Assembly: GCA_947095585.1 (NCBI GenBank)
Contig: OX352762.1
Location: forward strand, 95,950,249 to 96,014,248
DNA: 64,000 nt
Direction: 5' to 3'
Source: Nephrocerus scutellatus
Lineage: Eukaryota; Arthropoda; Insecta; Diptera; Pipunculidae
Below the pieces are notes generated by a model. The model had not been told where the DNA came from. It made no database searches and worked only from the letters and a program-made list of their open reading frames with translations. Numbering within the stretch: position 1 is the stretch's first letter; each line of letters begins with the position of its first letter. The translations under genes were made by a program, and so were the position numbers. Shown here one piece after another: positions 21,168-32,559 of the stretch.

Positions 21168-21726
21168 TTTAAATCTGGCGCAGATTGATTTATTGTCTGT
21201 TTAGTTGTTCGTTTTCTCTAAAAAAAAGAGCAGGGTATGCTGTGTCGGAGACACGGCCGTAGGTTTTGAGCGTGACAACATCTGCCCGGGACGGAAAAAA
21301 AACAAAGATCTTGTGTGTAGAACGGATACACGAACATAGATCTCACAATCACAAAATGGTATAGTTTCCAAAATTCCAGATTCTAATGACCATAACCTAG
21401 AATTTCCATAGAAACAAGTCTTAAAGTCGCATCTTAGTCCTACATACCAATATTCATGCGAATAGCTTGAGAAATTGCTTAGTTCCCAAAGTACTGACAT
21501 TTAGCAATGGTTCACTTAACAGTGCTCACAACAGTGTCTAACTTAACGACGCTCAAAACAGTGGTATTTAACAATGTACACTTAACAATTTACTTTTTTA
21601 ACATGTACCCCTTGAACCTTGTAGTGAGACGTTGACACGTCAAAACCAATCTACGGTATATCGGATTTCCCCTCTAACAGATCTTGATATTTTGGGAGAT
21701 TTACCCCTCTTTTTAGTAACACAACT
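21168..21726 (+). mobile_element. second F3 MITE interrupted by other repeat DNA
   Basis: The F3 start (AAATCTGGCGCAGATTGATT..GTTGTTCGTTTTCTCT) at 21168-21222 resumes at about 21640 with ACCAATCTACGG..TCTAACAGATCTTGATATT..TACCCCTC. The intervening ~420 bp contain an F8 unit on the minus strand (21360-21490) and a tract repeating ACAGTG/CACTTAAC (21500-21600). Confidence 0.55.
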
Positions 21727-23400
21727 GATGTCATTTTGCTTGGCACGTGGCACAATTTGTCATTCGATTTCTTTACTCTGAAAGCACTAAATTGTCCGTA
21801 TTTATCCTTTATGCTTGCAAAAATAAATATATTTTATTAGTAAATACTTTGAGGAAACCGTTTTGTGAAATGGAAGAAGAAAAAAACAGAAAATTACGTT
21901 TTACGTGTTTTTTTTATATTTTTTTAAAATTTTTTTTTTTTTTTGTTTTTTGCTTAATTTCTTTTGCACTTAACAGATTTCTCCTAAGTGCTATAATTTT
22001 TGAGTTATTTGCAAAAACTTGAAAAACTGTAAGTAACTTTCAGTTCCGGCTGTCAGATTTCCGTCAAAATCATCTGGCTCCTCACAATTTATGTAAAAAG
22101 CTTAAATATGAATTTTCATCCCGATAAGTTCGGCCGTTTGGGCTGTAGAGTGGACACAGAAAGACAGAGATTTTTTTATTTTCGCTTTTTCTGACTCAGA
22201 AGATACGGTAATTGGTAAATCTGCAAAAATCCCGAGTTGCAAAATTTTCATGATTACTATACTTCCTTTTACTAAATAATAATAAAATAAGTTATAAATA
22301 AATATTTTTACTATGAAAAAATATACAGAAAATTTTTTTACAGATGTAGTTGTTTGTTTCTTTAAACAAAGGTCGACGAAGGTGATTATGATTATGGAGC
22401 ATTTATGTGAAAAATAAAACTTTTCTTTGATACTATAAAAACACAGCAGATAATTTTTTGGATCTGACAGATCTGATCAGAGAAAAAATCGGATATCTCG
22501 GAAGTCGGATATCTTAGATTTCTCTGACATAAAAAAACACAGCCATTCTTATGCTTGATTTAAAGTGGATTTAGACTATAGACGTGCGAGAAATGAGCGG
22601 GCCGACTATAATTAAATTGAACTTTTGGTAAGCTAGAGCAGATTGACACTACGAGAATGGTATAGTTACTTTATATATGCAGGGGAAATAATGACCCCTA
22701 TTCCGGCGACAAAATTTTATCATGTTATTATGTTATATAAAAATACTATTTTAGTATTTCGGTCTATTTCAATTTTATTATATTATGTTATATTGATATA
22801 AAATAAAAGTTTTAAATTAGGTGCTTTTATGAAATGTTATAGACAAAAACTGAATCGAATATGTCAAATTCTGTGATAGGGACAAATTGTTTGGAAACAT
22901 TTTTTAATAGGCAAATAATTAAAATAAGTCGCCAAAATGTCATATAATCTACGATATACCAGAGAACGAAACGGCATCGTACGTTACATTACCACTCAAC
23001 GGTTGAATGTAAAATTTTATATGCAGTATTTGTGCTAAATGTTTTATGTTTGGAATTTACCTTCATTTGCCCTGCTCCTTTCTTTCTCGCACGGTCCAAA
23101 TGTAATGCAAAATTTATATTGGAGGCGTGCGAGACAAAGTGAGCTTGTTAGTCAAAAAGAATGCAATTCTCGCTTGAATGGTTTGCGTGAATTAATGAAT
23201 ACGACTATATTCTTTCGAATATTCAAGTCATTCTCGATTGGGATTCCAGGCTTGTCTTTTTTCTCAGAAGGCAGTTTAACCAGCGCCTATTGTGAGATCG
23301 TTTTCACTTATGATGTTAGTTTTAAAAGTTTCAAGTGAATTTTCCTGGAAGGAACATACTTATGGAACTTCACAAAGAGCGAGCCCATGTTTGGGCTTCA
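21727..23400. other. repeat-derived spacer with F5 fragments
   Basis: F5 sequence is recognisable at about 22560-22700 (GGATTTAGACTATAGACG, CTACGAGAATGGTATAG) and at 23085-23145 (CTCGCACGGTCCAAATGTAA, GAGGCGTGCGAGA). At 22070-22170 there is a TE-terminus-like phrase (CATCCCGATAAGTTCGGCCG). No credible gene is seen. Confidence 0.45.
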
Positions 23401-23451
23401 TACATTGTGTCAGTGGATAGGACAGTCGGGAAACACCGGTATTTCCGCTAG
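23401..23451 (+). mobile_element. Helitron 3' terminus
   Basis: The text GTCGGGAAACACCGGTATTTCCGCTAG|T matches the Helitron 3' end pattern: a small GC hairpin, then CTAG before T. The body and 5' end were not delimited. Confidence 0.5.
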
Positions 23452-23479
23452 TATGATATAAAAAAAATATTTCCTAACC

Positions 23480-24270
23480 TTACTCCCCGAGCGGACCGCT
23501 GTATCTTACTTTTCGATGGGTTTGACACTTTATACAACTCGGCTGATAAATAGGGCAATGCTGCTAGTACTTAGAATGTCTAGAATGGGCACTGTCTTCG
23601 CATTTAGCAGCCTGGTCGTATACTGCAGGACCGTGATGAACCTGGGATGGTTTCTATCCTAGGCGGCCTAGGATTACATGCTATCCTAGTGACAACTGAT
23701 GGGGTTTTAGGGTCCGGAGGATGTTCTGCCAGGGGTAGTTTCGCCCAGGCATTCACACTCAACGAGCTGAGGCCTTTGATGTCAAATCTCACCAAGGTCG
23801 CGTTGGTACTACGGAAGTTGTTTCCGCACACAGATGAGGTTGAACTCCGTGTAGGTTAGCTGTGTCTGGGCTAACTGTTGGTTGAGGATCTAGTTTCGTT
23901 CTGCCCCTGACCTACGTAGTGGCTGGTGGTTAACTACCCAAATGCGAGTAGAGCGCTAGCATTGGTATCATCAGGGATACCCTTGGTGTTACCAAATTCT
24001 TTGGTTCATTAGTGGTGCCTCCTGATGTTATGGGTTTACTGGTTCGATGATGTGCTCTCTGTGGAGTTGCATATCTCAACGGGTTGTCTTGAACCAAAGA
24101 TCGGCAAGGATTTTGGTAGGTCCTGCTTTAACCAATGAGTTATTACTGGCACATCTGTCTAAGATGGACGTTGATTGTCGTATAATTAATTCGTGTCCGA
24201 AGAGAACCGCGGAATTATGCCCTATGTTGGCGATGTTCACGTTAATCCAAAAACATTTCATTTCCTAACC
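23480..24270. other. GC-richer unidentified segment
   Basis: This ~800-bp block is clearly richer in G and C than its surroundings and contains an open frame of 70 codons at 23647-23859 (GGLGLHAILVTTDGVLGS). No family was recognised. The composition and the flanking retrotransposon suggest a retroelement UTR or gag remnant, which is inference. Confidence 0.3.
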
Positions 24271-24299
24271 TAAGATATTTATTTTTTTAGAAATGTCGA

Positions 24300-24560
24300 T
24301 TTTTTCATACTTTGCGTTTCTGTATACTGCAGCTACAATCCATTGGTTTTTCGGTATTATAATATTCTTCATAGACTACACCAATAGATATGCAGTAAAT
24401 CGTATGTTTTTTTGTATAAGTTTAAGAGTACTTGGGGACAGCTACTCATACCATTACTTATAGTATAGTCCATGAAGAATATTAAAATACCGAAAACCGA
24501 TGTATTTAATTTATTTGTAGGTAGATGTGGTGTACAGAAACATAAAGTAGTATGCAAAAA
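24300..24560. mobile_element. ~260-bp foldback MITE
   Basis: The left half (GTTTCTGTATACTGCAGCTAC..GGTTTTTCGGTATTATAATA..TTCATAGACTA) and right half (TAGTCCATGAAGAATATTAAA..ATACCGAAAACC..GTACAGAAAC) are inverted copies with mismatches, best over the innermost ~35 bp. It abuts the retrotransposon. Confidence 0.6.
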
Positions 24561-26373
24561 TCGAAATTTTTAAAAAAATTAGATATCTTGTTAGGTTGGG
24601 AAATATATTTGTCCTTTTTAAATAAAATTAATTTCTTTAGTAATTCCCAGTTTGGATTCAGAGAAGGTAGATCGACTGAAGAAGCTGTTCTGAGAGTGTG
24701 TGGGGATCTTTTTAAGAGCTTGAATATTTCTGAGATTGCTGCTTCTCTGTTTGTTGACATAACCAAAGCTTTCGACATGGTGGGCCATGCTATATTACTC
24801 CAGAAACTGTATAGGGCAGGTTTCCGAGGGTTTGTTTATGACTGGCTTGCATCCTATCTAAGTGACCGTAAACAAATAGTCAAGGTACAGGATAAACTAA
24901 GCTCTACAAATTGTGTTAACATTGGCGTTCCTCAAGGTTCCGTTTTGGGCCCAAGCCTCTTGATTTATGTGAACTCACTTTCATTCAACGTTTTAGTGGG
25001 AAAATAACCGCCTTTGCAGATGACACTACTGTATCTTACTCTGAAAAGAATTATTTTAACTTGTGTATTGCCGTTAATAGTGACCTCGAAATTCTGGGCA
25101 CATGGTTTTATGTTCATAAACTTATAAGTGAAAAAACTAAATTTATGATATTCAACATTTCTGGGTCTGTCTGTGAGGTGTCTGTCTGTCTGTGTCTGTT
25201 TGTAGTTGAAATATCATTCACCTCTTTGTCCTAAATATAATTTAAATGTTTGTCGAAATCAAATTGGCATCACAACTTATAATTCAAACTCAAAGTGTTC
25301 CGATGGTTGCTTTTATATTGAACGGTTTGACACCTTTAAGTACCTTGGTATTACATTAGATAGAAGATTAAGCTGGAAAGATCACGTTTCCAATTTATCA
25401 CTATCCTTAAATAACGTTGTAAGACAGTCGTATCACCTCAGCCTTTTTTGTAGTCAGGATATTCTAAAATTAGTCTATAATGGTTTGTTTAAATCTAAGC
25501 TACAATATGGTTTGAACTGTTGGGGTGGTGCTCAATCTAATAAAATTCAACCTTTGCTCATTAAGCAAAAGCATGCGATTCGTATTGTGTGCAGAGTTAG
25601 CCGCAGAACTCATAGCTTCGAGTTATTTAGGAAACTTGAAGTTCTCCCTCTAAAGCATTTATATTTTTTTAAAATACTGAAAACATTTTTTGAAAAATCC
25701 GGGTATACTGCTTCAAGAATATATGGTTCCCATAATTTACGGGTAGATAATATGTATTTAGTTAATGTACCTGAAATAAGAAAATCACACTTTTCACTCT
25801 TCTATGACGTCACCGCACCTCGTTTATTCAATAGCTTGCCCGTAGATCTTAGATCCTGGAGACGTAAATCTCTTTTCTTAAAAAACCTAAAATCTTTGCT
25901 ATTTTCCTTTAACCACGATGAAATAGATTCATTATTAAATGTTATAGTTTGATAAAATTTACTTTTTATTTTTGATTTTACAATTTTTAATATTTATTTG
26001 CACTCACGTCATAATTGTATAAATTTATTTTTTTTCTTCTAACTTCTAACTTTTTATTTTTTATTTTACAATTTTTAATATTTATTTGCACTCACGTCAA
26101 AATTGTATAAATTTATTCGTTTTCTTCTAACATTTTTACTTTATTTTAATTTAGTTTTTATTACATTTGTATTGACCCCCTTTAATACTTTCTTAGTTTT
26201 GATTTAAAACCTAATGGTACATTCGCCTCTTGTCTTGTGACAATTAAATGTCCCTTACTATTTCACTAAAAATTAAAGCTATTTGTTATAGTTTTAATAT
26301 AGTAGTAATATAAAGAATGTTAGCTTTAAGTTTTTACATGAAATAAAGATAATAATAATAACAATAATATATT
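24560..26373 (+). pseudogene. 5'-truncated, frame-broken non-LTR retrotransposon (reverse transcriptase)
   Basis: The frame at 24552-25007 carries reverse-transcriptase motifs: NSQFGFREGRSTEEAV, SLFVDITKAFDMVGH (first catalytic aspartate) and GVPQGSVLGP. A frameshift near 25000 separates it from ITAFADDTTV, the catalytic ADD motif, at about 25010-25030. Another break near 25160-25200 precedes the frame 25206-25952, which has the family's thumb and C-terminal region (TFKYLGITLDRRLSWKDHV, QYGLNCWGG). It looks like the CR1/L2/Jockey group. The 3' region contains an 80-bp direct repeat (25975-26130) and ends in an (ATAATA)n tail at about 26350-26373. It would not yield an active protein as it stands. 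Confidence 0.85.
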
Positions 26374-26679
26374 TTTTTGTGTTTTATTTTGAGCGCCCAA
26401 TAGCTGTACTATGAGTTGTTCCAGGCTAATCTATTCTTTCTGGGACACCCTGTATAAACTTTGTGGATATAAAATAGATTGTCATTCAATCCAGAATTAT
26501 AGACGAAGTTATCATTTAAATTGGAGTTTTTAGTCCAAATCACAGCTTGTAATCGATCCGTTTCACAAGGTGACAAAAATTCGTTATACGTCTAATTGGT
26601 CATACTGGTTCATGTACCAGTGTCATCAACTACGTAAACCGAACAACGGACGTAAACGTAGTGAACCGTAGGGCAGTCT
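26374..26679. other. spacer, no gene
   Basis: Contains a CCCTGTATA transposon-end-like phrase near 26450 (GGGACACCCTGTATAAAC). Otherwise nothing is recognised. Confidence 0.35.
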
Positions 26680-27110
26680 AATATCAAAGCTGCGTTATAC
26701 GACGGCGAGGATAGCAGCGAAATATACGGAGCGACAGCGATAAGCTGATGTGTATCAACATAGCAAACCGTCGGGCAGTCGAACAATACTGCGACGCTAG
26801 CAGCGAAATGTATGGAGTGACGGCGACAGCGACAGCGCTATGATGTGTACAACGAAGCAACCCGTCGGACATTACAACACGACGGCTACGTTAGCAGCGA
26901 AATGTAAAGAGTGACGGCGACAGCGATATGCTGATGTGTATCAACGAAGCAACCCGTCCGGCAGTCAAACAGTGAAGCTACGTTATACGACGACGTCAGC
27001 AGCGAATGCACAGGATGACGACGACAGAGAATATCAGCAAATGCAGAGCATGACGCGTATAGAGAAAAGAAGCGAATTCACAGGATGACGACGTCGGCAG
27101 AGAATATTTT
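26680..27110. repeat. GC-rich minisatellite, ~100-110-bp units
   Basis: About four degenerate units share AGCAGCGAAATGTA..GAGTGACGGCGACAGCGA, TGATGTGTATCAACGAAGCAA and CCGTCGGGCAGTC. The CG content is unlike the surrounding AT-rich DNA. No frame persists across the units. Confidence 0.65.
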
Positions 27111-27419
27111 CGTAAGTTTGTTTGGCACATCATGTTGGAAGTGAGGGATGGGATTTAGAAACGGTGATAAAGATGTTTAGTTTGCGCGATACCGTTGGTT
27201 TACTGGCTAACGCATGGAATAAGCTGCACCATAACGCTCAATGTTTATTTTTGACGTGACAACGTTTCACTACAAATGGTAAATGTTAAGTGATACACCG
27301 GTAAGTGGGACACTGTTAAGTAACTCCGCCTTGTTACGAAAGTAGCATGCCGGTCCCAAGCCCGGGTAAAGGAGGAGGGTATGAGGCAACGGACTTGTCC
27401 TATTCTCAGTAAAGTAATT

Positions 27420-27800
27420 GTGGGCGCCGTGGCTCGGTGTATAGGTGCATGACTGCTAAGCAGGAGGTTCGTGGCTCGAATCCTGGTAACACCAAAAGTA
27501 TTCTTCATGGTGTCCCACCTCTCGCAAATGTCTGACAAACGTCCGAGAGTAATAACCTGTCACAGTAAGCTTCTCAATTCGCCTTCGGATACGGCATTAA
27601 ACTGTAAGTCCCTGGCGATTTGTGTACAAAAATTTACATGCACAACACAATGGTCGCGAGAAGCTAGGCCTTTCTACGATTATCGATTCTACACACCGGG
27701 AGGACTCCAGTATTTCTCACATTGGACCAAGGATCATCAACTCAACTCAGCAATAGGTTTCACAGACCTGGATCTGCTGCTACAACAACAACAACACTGT
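27420..27800 (+). mobile_element. F6 tRNA-derived SINE, copy with alternative tail
   Basis: The head GGGCGCCGTGGCTCGGTGTA resembles tRNA box A, and GTGGCTCGAATCC at 27471 is a damaged box B. The body (GGTGTCCCACCTCTCGC, GTCCGAGAGTAATAACCTGTC, TCTCAATTCGCC) matches the other copies. After GCGAGAAGCTAGGCCTT the tail differs from the family's usual (ATT)n ending and finishes in (CAA)n at about 27786-27798. The upstream 27245-27420 contains AAGTGATACACYGTTAAGT repeats. Confidence 0.75.
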
Positions 27801-28130
27801 TAAGTGATACACTGTTTTGCTCACACTATTAAGCGATACACTGTTATGCTCACACTGTTAAGTGATACGCTGATAAGTCACTGTTAAATGTCACTATTTT
27901 AAGAATTAAGCCATTTCTCAAGCGATACTTATGAAATTCGTATGTAGGACTAAGATGCGACTAAAAGACTTGGAATTCTGGGATCTGGCCAATAGAGTCT
28001 GGAATTTTGTGGACCAACCAATTTCTCAAGCGAATCGTATGAAATTCGGATGTAGGACTAAGATGCGACTATAAGACTTGTTCCCATGGAAGTTCTGAGA
28101 TCTGGCCAATAGGGTATGGAAGCGGCCGTG
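27801..28130 (+). repeat. short tandem AAGTGATACACTGTT units and F8 units
   Basis: From 27800 to 27890 a ~20-bp unit (TTAAGTGATACACTGTTATG) repeats with variation. From 27900 to 28120 two F8 units follow (AGCGAATCGTATGAAATTCG, GATGCGACTATAAGACTTG). Confidence 0.6.
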
Positions 28131-29640
28131 TAGACGACACAACCTACCATTTTTAATCAATGACTTAAAAGAGAATAAAAAGCAATCATTTACTTCTTCA
28201 TCACCCAAGCACTTGGCTGTGAACTTTTACTTACCTATTGCAGAAGGTACATTGGAGCAAGCATCTTTAACACCAACTCCATTAGCTGTACCGGACGGTT
28301 CTTCACTGGAGCCGCCTTTCTTATTTTCTCGCACTCTGGTAACCATGGAGAGTTCGCCAAATAGAGGAGCAGAAAACAAAGCAGTTGCCAGAACGGAAGC
28401 ATTGGTATGTGGAGGAAGTTCCAGTGATTCGACATTAATTAGCTCTTTAGCTAACTCAATCAATACCAATACTTATATGCCTGTCTGTTGCTGAATTACA
28501 GTCTTCAAGGAGTATGGCTGCTGTCTCTTCTCCCAAAAGCCTCATTGTCGAAGGAAACAAATTTACAAGTGCTTCAGATACCTTATCGAATTTTATTCTA
28601 ATCACACTGACGATCTCTCTTCATAATAAAGCCGTAGCCGAATAATTCTCAAGTTCTTCGAGTATTTTAGGAAAATATCTCAAAATGAAGCCGATCTCTT
28701 CTAAAACAAATTTTGAAGTTCGCCGGGTACTTCAACCGGCTTCGCAGCAATCACACCAATTGTTCCTGCTAATACAGAAGAACCAAACTTCTTATGTTCG
28801 ATGGGTATTTCAAGGAGTTTTCCATCAAAAACACACCGATCTCTATTGCTAATAGCGCCGTAACCGAAGATGGGCAGACTGTTAACCCTTTCATTAAGTA
28901 CATCGAAGAAAAAGTTATGACACAGTTCCAACTTTCTAGCTTATCCGGCTAAAATGTCACCTGCAATACATATGCAACCCAAATCGTCAACCTTTCCCTA
29001 TTGGAATTCTACGCGGTCAATCACCAATGTGATGACATGCGGCGGCAATGTTGAACCAGTATCTTCATCTTCTCCAAATAATTTCCTAGATTTGTCTGTT
29101 AACAAAATTCACACCGGACTTCCGCATATGGAACCATCCCCATCAGTTATCTATCAACCGACATCCGGTGGCATTACCGAACAAATATCCGTAATATCTT
29201 CGCCTTCACCACGAGGAAATAATAATTTGCTCCTTATTTTTTTCATCGCCATTAAATTTGCAACATTAACTGGAAACATGTCGCAACCATTTGGAAAACC
29301 GGTTGAATCTTTCCCGTCGGCACAGTATATTGCTCCTGTGAGTAATTCACTCGAAGTTCCACACACTTCACAGAGTAGTTCGTCTTCTCGTGGTCGGCGT
29401 AAAAATCGCTCAGCCATACCCAATAAGGCGACAGTATACTCACGCCAAGTACCGCGCAACATTCAGAGACTTCAACGACCGTTTAATCTACTGCATCTTA
29501 TAATTTCACAACACAGGATAAATGTGGATACGGGATTCCACTACCACCAATTCCGGCTGTACCTGTACCTCCAACAGAAGATCACAATAGAATCAATGCA
29601 AAATTATCAAATAATAAATCATATGTAAAATTATAATATA
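28131..29640 (+). pseudogene. degenerate proline/serine-rich coding sequence, family unknown
   Basis: Several plus-strand frames look protein-coding but are joined only through frameshifts and stops. They are 28132-28494 (SLTPTPLAVPDGSSLEPPF..AENKAVARTEAL), about 28520-28645 (SNFILITLTISLHNKAVAE), 28795-28950 (YFKEFSIKNTPISIANSAVT, then EDGQTVNPFIKYIEEKV), 28954-29470 (NVEPVSSSSPNNFLDLSVN), and about 29510-29636 (YGIPLPPIPAVPVPPTEDHN). The pieces around KAVARTEAL, NKAVAE and SAVTEDG align, suggesting a repeated domain. Minus-strand frames over the same DNA are also long, including one ending at a GTAAGT at 28234, so the strand is not certain. I do not recognise the protein. A decayed gene, or a gene with more introns than I can resolve, fits best. 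Confidence 0.4.
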
Positions 29641-29853
29641 CTTTGAAAGAAATATTTAATAGTTAAAAGGTAGTTATCTGTTATAATTGTTATTTGATGT
29701 ATTTGAATTAATATAACAAATTAATAAAACAAAGTAATAATGACTAAAATTAATTGAAAGATTAATATGTTGATTACTAGTTCACTTGCTATCACACTGC
29801 TACACTGCTTCGATGGTTAGTCACGACTGCTGCTCGAATCCAAAATTTTACGC

Positions 29854-30383
29854 ATGACGATTTATGTGAATAACCGGTTTGGTGCTTTATATGTGGTTAC
29901 AAACACATCAGCACCCAATAAACATTTCATTGGCTGGTCGTTTCCGAGTAGGCAGGAACAGAACAATCCGATTAGAAACTACATTTTGCACGGAACACCA
30001 CCACAACCACCAATTGTTCCACACAATATCGCACTCCAAAATGCACGGCAAACAACGCAACAAATGCAATTTCCGCCAAACACTACACGAAGCATGTACG
30101 AATTTATTTTTGGATTGAATCAAAACAGATCGACTCGTGCTCAAGAAGATGTAATTCAGACGGAAATTCACACGGAATATGGTAATTTTTCATTTTGTTA
30201 ACATTATTATGGTTTGTTATATGTATATTTCTTCTTAATTTCATCATATTCATATTAGCAATGCCAATGAATCCTGAATACAGAACAGCTCCAACTGAAT
30301 TACAACATTTCAACAGCAGTACAAACCAAGTGCCATTTCCTAGTTCCTATCCACCACCAAGTTACGAGTATCACCGGGTCTAA
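29854..30383 (+). CDS. two-exon gene, proline/asparagine-rich protein of unknown function
   Basis: Exon 1 is 29854-30181 and exon 2 is 30259-30383. The intron has GTAATT at its start and CATATTAG at its end, and the phase is kept (G|CA, Ala), giving 150 residues if ATG 29854 is the start. The product is hydrophilic and low-complexity (HGTPPQPPIVPHNIALQNAR, FGLNQNRSTRAQ) and ends PSSYPPPSYEYHRV. The N-terminus is uncertain, since the real first exon could lie in the degenerate coding sequence upstream, of which this may be the intact 3' end. AATAAA sequences follow at about 30560-30580. No family recognised. Confidence 0.45.
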
Positions 30384-30651
30384 ACTGATAGGTCACACAT
30401 TTAAAAACATGTATTTTCGAAAACCACCACACGGTAAAAACATTTGAAATTAAAACTAAAATTCCTGAGATACGATTTATATCTTAAATGTTAAAATACG
30501 TTTAAGAATTATATCGATCATATCATATCGATCTTAATAATGAACTTTTGTAATTCTTAATAAAATAACAAAATAAATTCACTCGATAGTGTAATACTTT
30601 ATTTTATTTGGCGACAAGGAAACAAACACATCCGGAACAAAGTTAATATAA

Positions 30652-30780
30652 GGCGTATTTTATTTGCCGAGCAATAAGGAATTAGAATTTGAAAACCAGC
30701 AAAACAGCTAGTTTTCTTATAACAAAAAAAGGAATAATATAGTGCAATTGTTGTTATTCCTTGGCAAATAAAATACGGCT
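30652..30780. mobile_element. F1 palindromic MITE, copy 2
   Basis: Ends GGCGTATTTTATTTGCCGAG and CAAATAAAATACGGCT, with the family interior AAAACCAGCAAAACAGCTAG and AGTGCAATTGTTGTTATTCC. It carries compensating changes at the two ends (GCGTATT with AATACGGC). Confidence 0.75.
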
Positions 30781-31293
30781 ATAGAGAATTTAAAAAAGAA
30801 AATTGGTATATATATATGCATGTAAGTCCTTAATACGTTTCCTCACCGTACACCATTCATACGATCGCGTTAAACTTTGAATAGAGGTTATATACCATAA
30901 GCATAAGCCATATTGGAGAAGTGGACAGAGTTCTATATCAAAATTTTTTACAAATTTCAATGAATTTTTTAGAATTTTTGAAATGATATTTCTTTTCGCG
31001 CGTTTAATAGAGGATGAAATTGAGAGGGTTACGAAAGTGCAACATGATGATTTAATTTTTCCTCTGCCTGCTACGCAGTACTGGAGGGTTACCGCGTAAT
31101 CCGATTGTATTAATATTTCATTCGGATTAAAAAATTTAGTACCGCGTTATTCTACCTTCGGAATCGTATACGCATTTGATGAATCCGAATTAAAAAAATT
31201 CAATTGCATCTTCATGCTCATGCTGGTGGTGGTAATGCGAATATTTATCAAACTTGCGTAGGAAATTGGGGAGTGTCAGTCGACAACTATTTT
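30781..31293. other. non-coding spacer
   Basis: AT-rich, with a direct repetition of a GAATCCGAATTAAAAAAATT-like phrase near 31115-31200. No gene recognised. Confidence 0.4.
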
Positions 31294-31415
31294 AGCTGCA
31301 TTTTATTTGCCGAGCGAATTCGGAATTCGAATGTCAAAACCAGCCAAACAGCAGGTTTTCACAATTCCAAAGATGGAATTCGACAGTGCAATTGTTGTTG
31401 TTCCTCGGCAAAAGA
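31294..31415. mobile_element. F1 palindromic MITE, copy 3
   Basis: AGCTGCATTTTATTTGCCGA at the left and TTCCTCGGCAAAA at the right, with the interior CAAAACCAGCCAAACAGCAG. It is slightly truncated at the right end relative to the other copies. Confidence 0.7.
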
Positions 31416-31499
31416 TAGGAGTTACACTAACAAAATTATAATTTTAATTTTTTTTTTTTTTATAATTCGCGTACGCTTCAAGGGGTTCGCACCCTTATA

Positions 31500-32395
31500 A
31501 TGCTTGGGTATATGCTTGGCACAGCGTGGGCGTTAAGGAAGAGGAGGAGAAAAGAGGAGATTCATATGAGCATGTGTTTTGAATGCCTGTGGATCATAGT
31601 GATGTGGGAAGACAGAGCTTGGCAGAGCATTCCACATACGAGTTGTACGGCTGAAGAACGAATCCCTGAATTTAACTGTACGTCCGAAGATGGGCTTAAG
31701 GGTAAACTGATGAGCATATAGAGCCCCACGAGTTTTGCGGTTGAATTCAAGGAGAGGTGGCATGCAGCTGGCTATTTCTCTTGAGCACCGCTGGTAGAAG
31801 AAGCGATAAAACAGTGACAAGCAAGAAACGTTCCTGCGGTGTTCAAGCGAATCAATCGATTTCGCTATATTTTCGTCACCGATAAGTTTTATCGCGCGGT
31901 TTTGTATTCTATCTAGCTGATGCAAAGTAGTCTTAGGCGCACCAGACCAGATATGGCAATTGTACTCAAGTTTTGGGCGAATAAAAGCCTTGTAAATGGT
32001 AGCCAGATCAGAGGGAGTGAAATATTTCTTGCAGCGGGCTAGACAACCTAAACATTTCGCAGCATTTTTAGCGACGGTAAATATGTGGTCATTCCAACAA
32101 AGCTTGTCGTTAACGCACATACCGAGAATTGCGAGATTTTCAGTTTCCTCGATGCAAGTGCCATTCATGGATAATGGCATGGGGTTTAGGATTCGCTTGG
32201 ACGACAGGAGACAGCATTGGGTTTTGGAAGCGTTAAATTCTACTCGATTGATTTCTCCCCATTGTATTATTCTGTCAAGGTCAGAATTTAACGTGCTTAA
32301 CATACGAAGTTGTTTGAGTTCCACATCAGAGGTGGAGGTTCCTCAAAGCTGAGAGTGCTGTCGTCAGCGAAAGAGTGAATTGGAATTGGAATTGT
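31500..32395 (-). pseudogene. 5'-truncated Jockey-like reverse transcriptase, 3' end
   Basis: The minus-strand frame 32324-31533 (264 codons) begins just after a FADDSTLSAL catalytic motif, which is readable at about 32360-32390 in a shifted frame. It continues through VEFNASKTQCC, KLEYNCHIWSGAPKTTLHQL, IQNRAIKLIGDENIAKSID and SRTTRMWNALPSSVFPHHYD. This is the C-terminal half of a Jockey-clade ORF2. The same family provides the relic at 56695-57416, and both end near the phrase CACAGCGTGGGCG / CGCTGTGCTAAGC. Not functional: the N-terminal polymerase and endonuclease parts are absent. Confidence 0.85.
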
Positions 32396-32559
32396 CGGAA
32401 AAATGTAAGTGCGTTTAAATTATAAACAAAATAATAAAAATAATTAGTATATACAACGTTTTTAATATATACAAAAATAATTTTAAAATAATGTTAGTAT
32501 ATTTATCTAGCTATTGGTTTTTTCTCTTAGGAACAAACAAACGACACCAAAACAATTTG

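Noticed and set aside
21747..22022. 91-codon frame with a hydrophobic Phe-rich stretch as a membrane protein
   Set aside because: The hydrophobic run is a translation of a poly-T tract.
24552..25952. A functional reverse-transcriptase gene
   Set aside because: Frameshifts separate the polymerase motifs, and the 5' half (endonuclease) is missing.
28227..28469. Minus-strand gene with a GTAAGT donor over 28.2-29.5 kb
   Set aside because: Minus frames are open but, like the plus frames, need several frameshifts. The plus reading gives a consistent repeated Pro/Ser-rich pattern and the intact exons downstream are on the plus strand, so plus is preferred though not proved.
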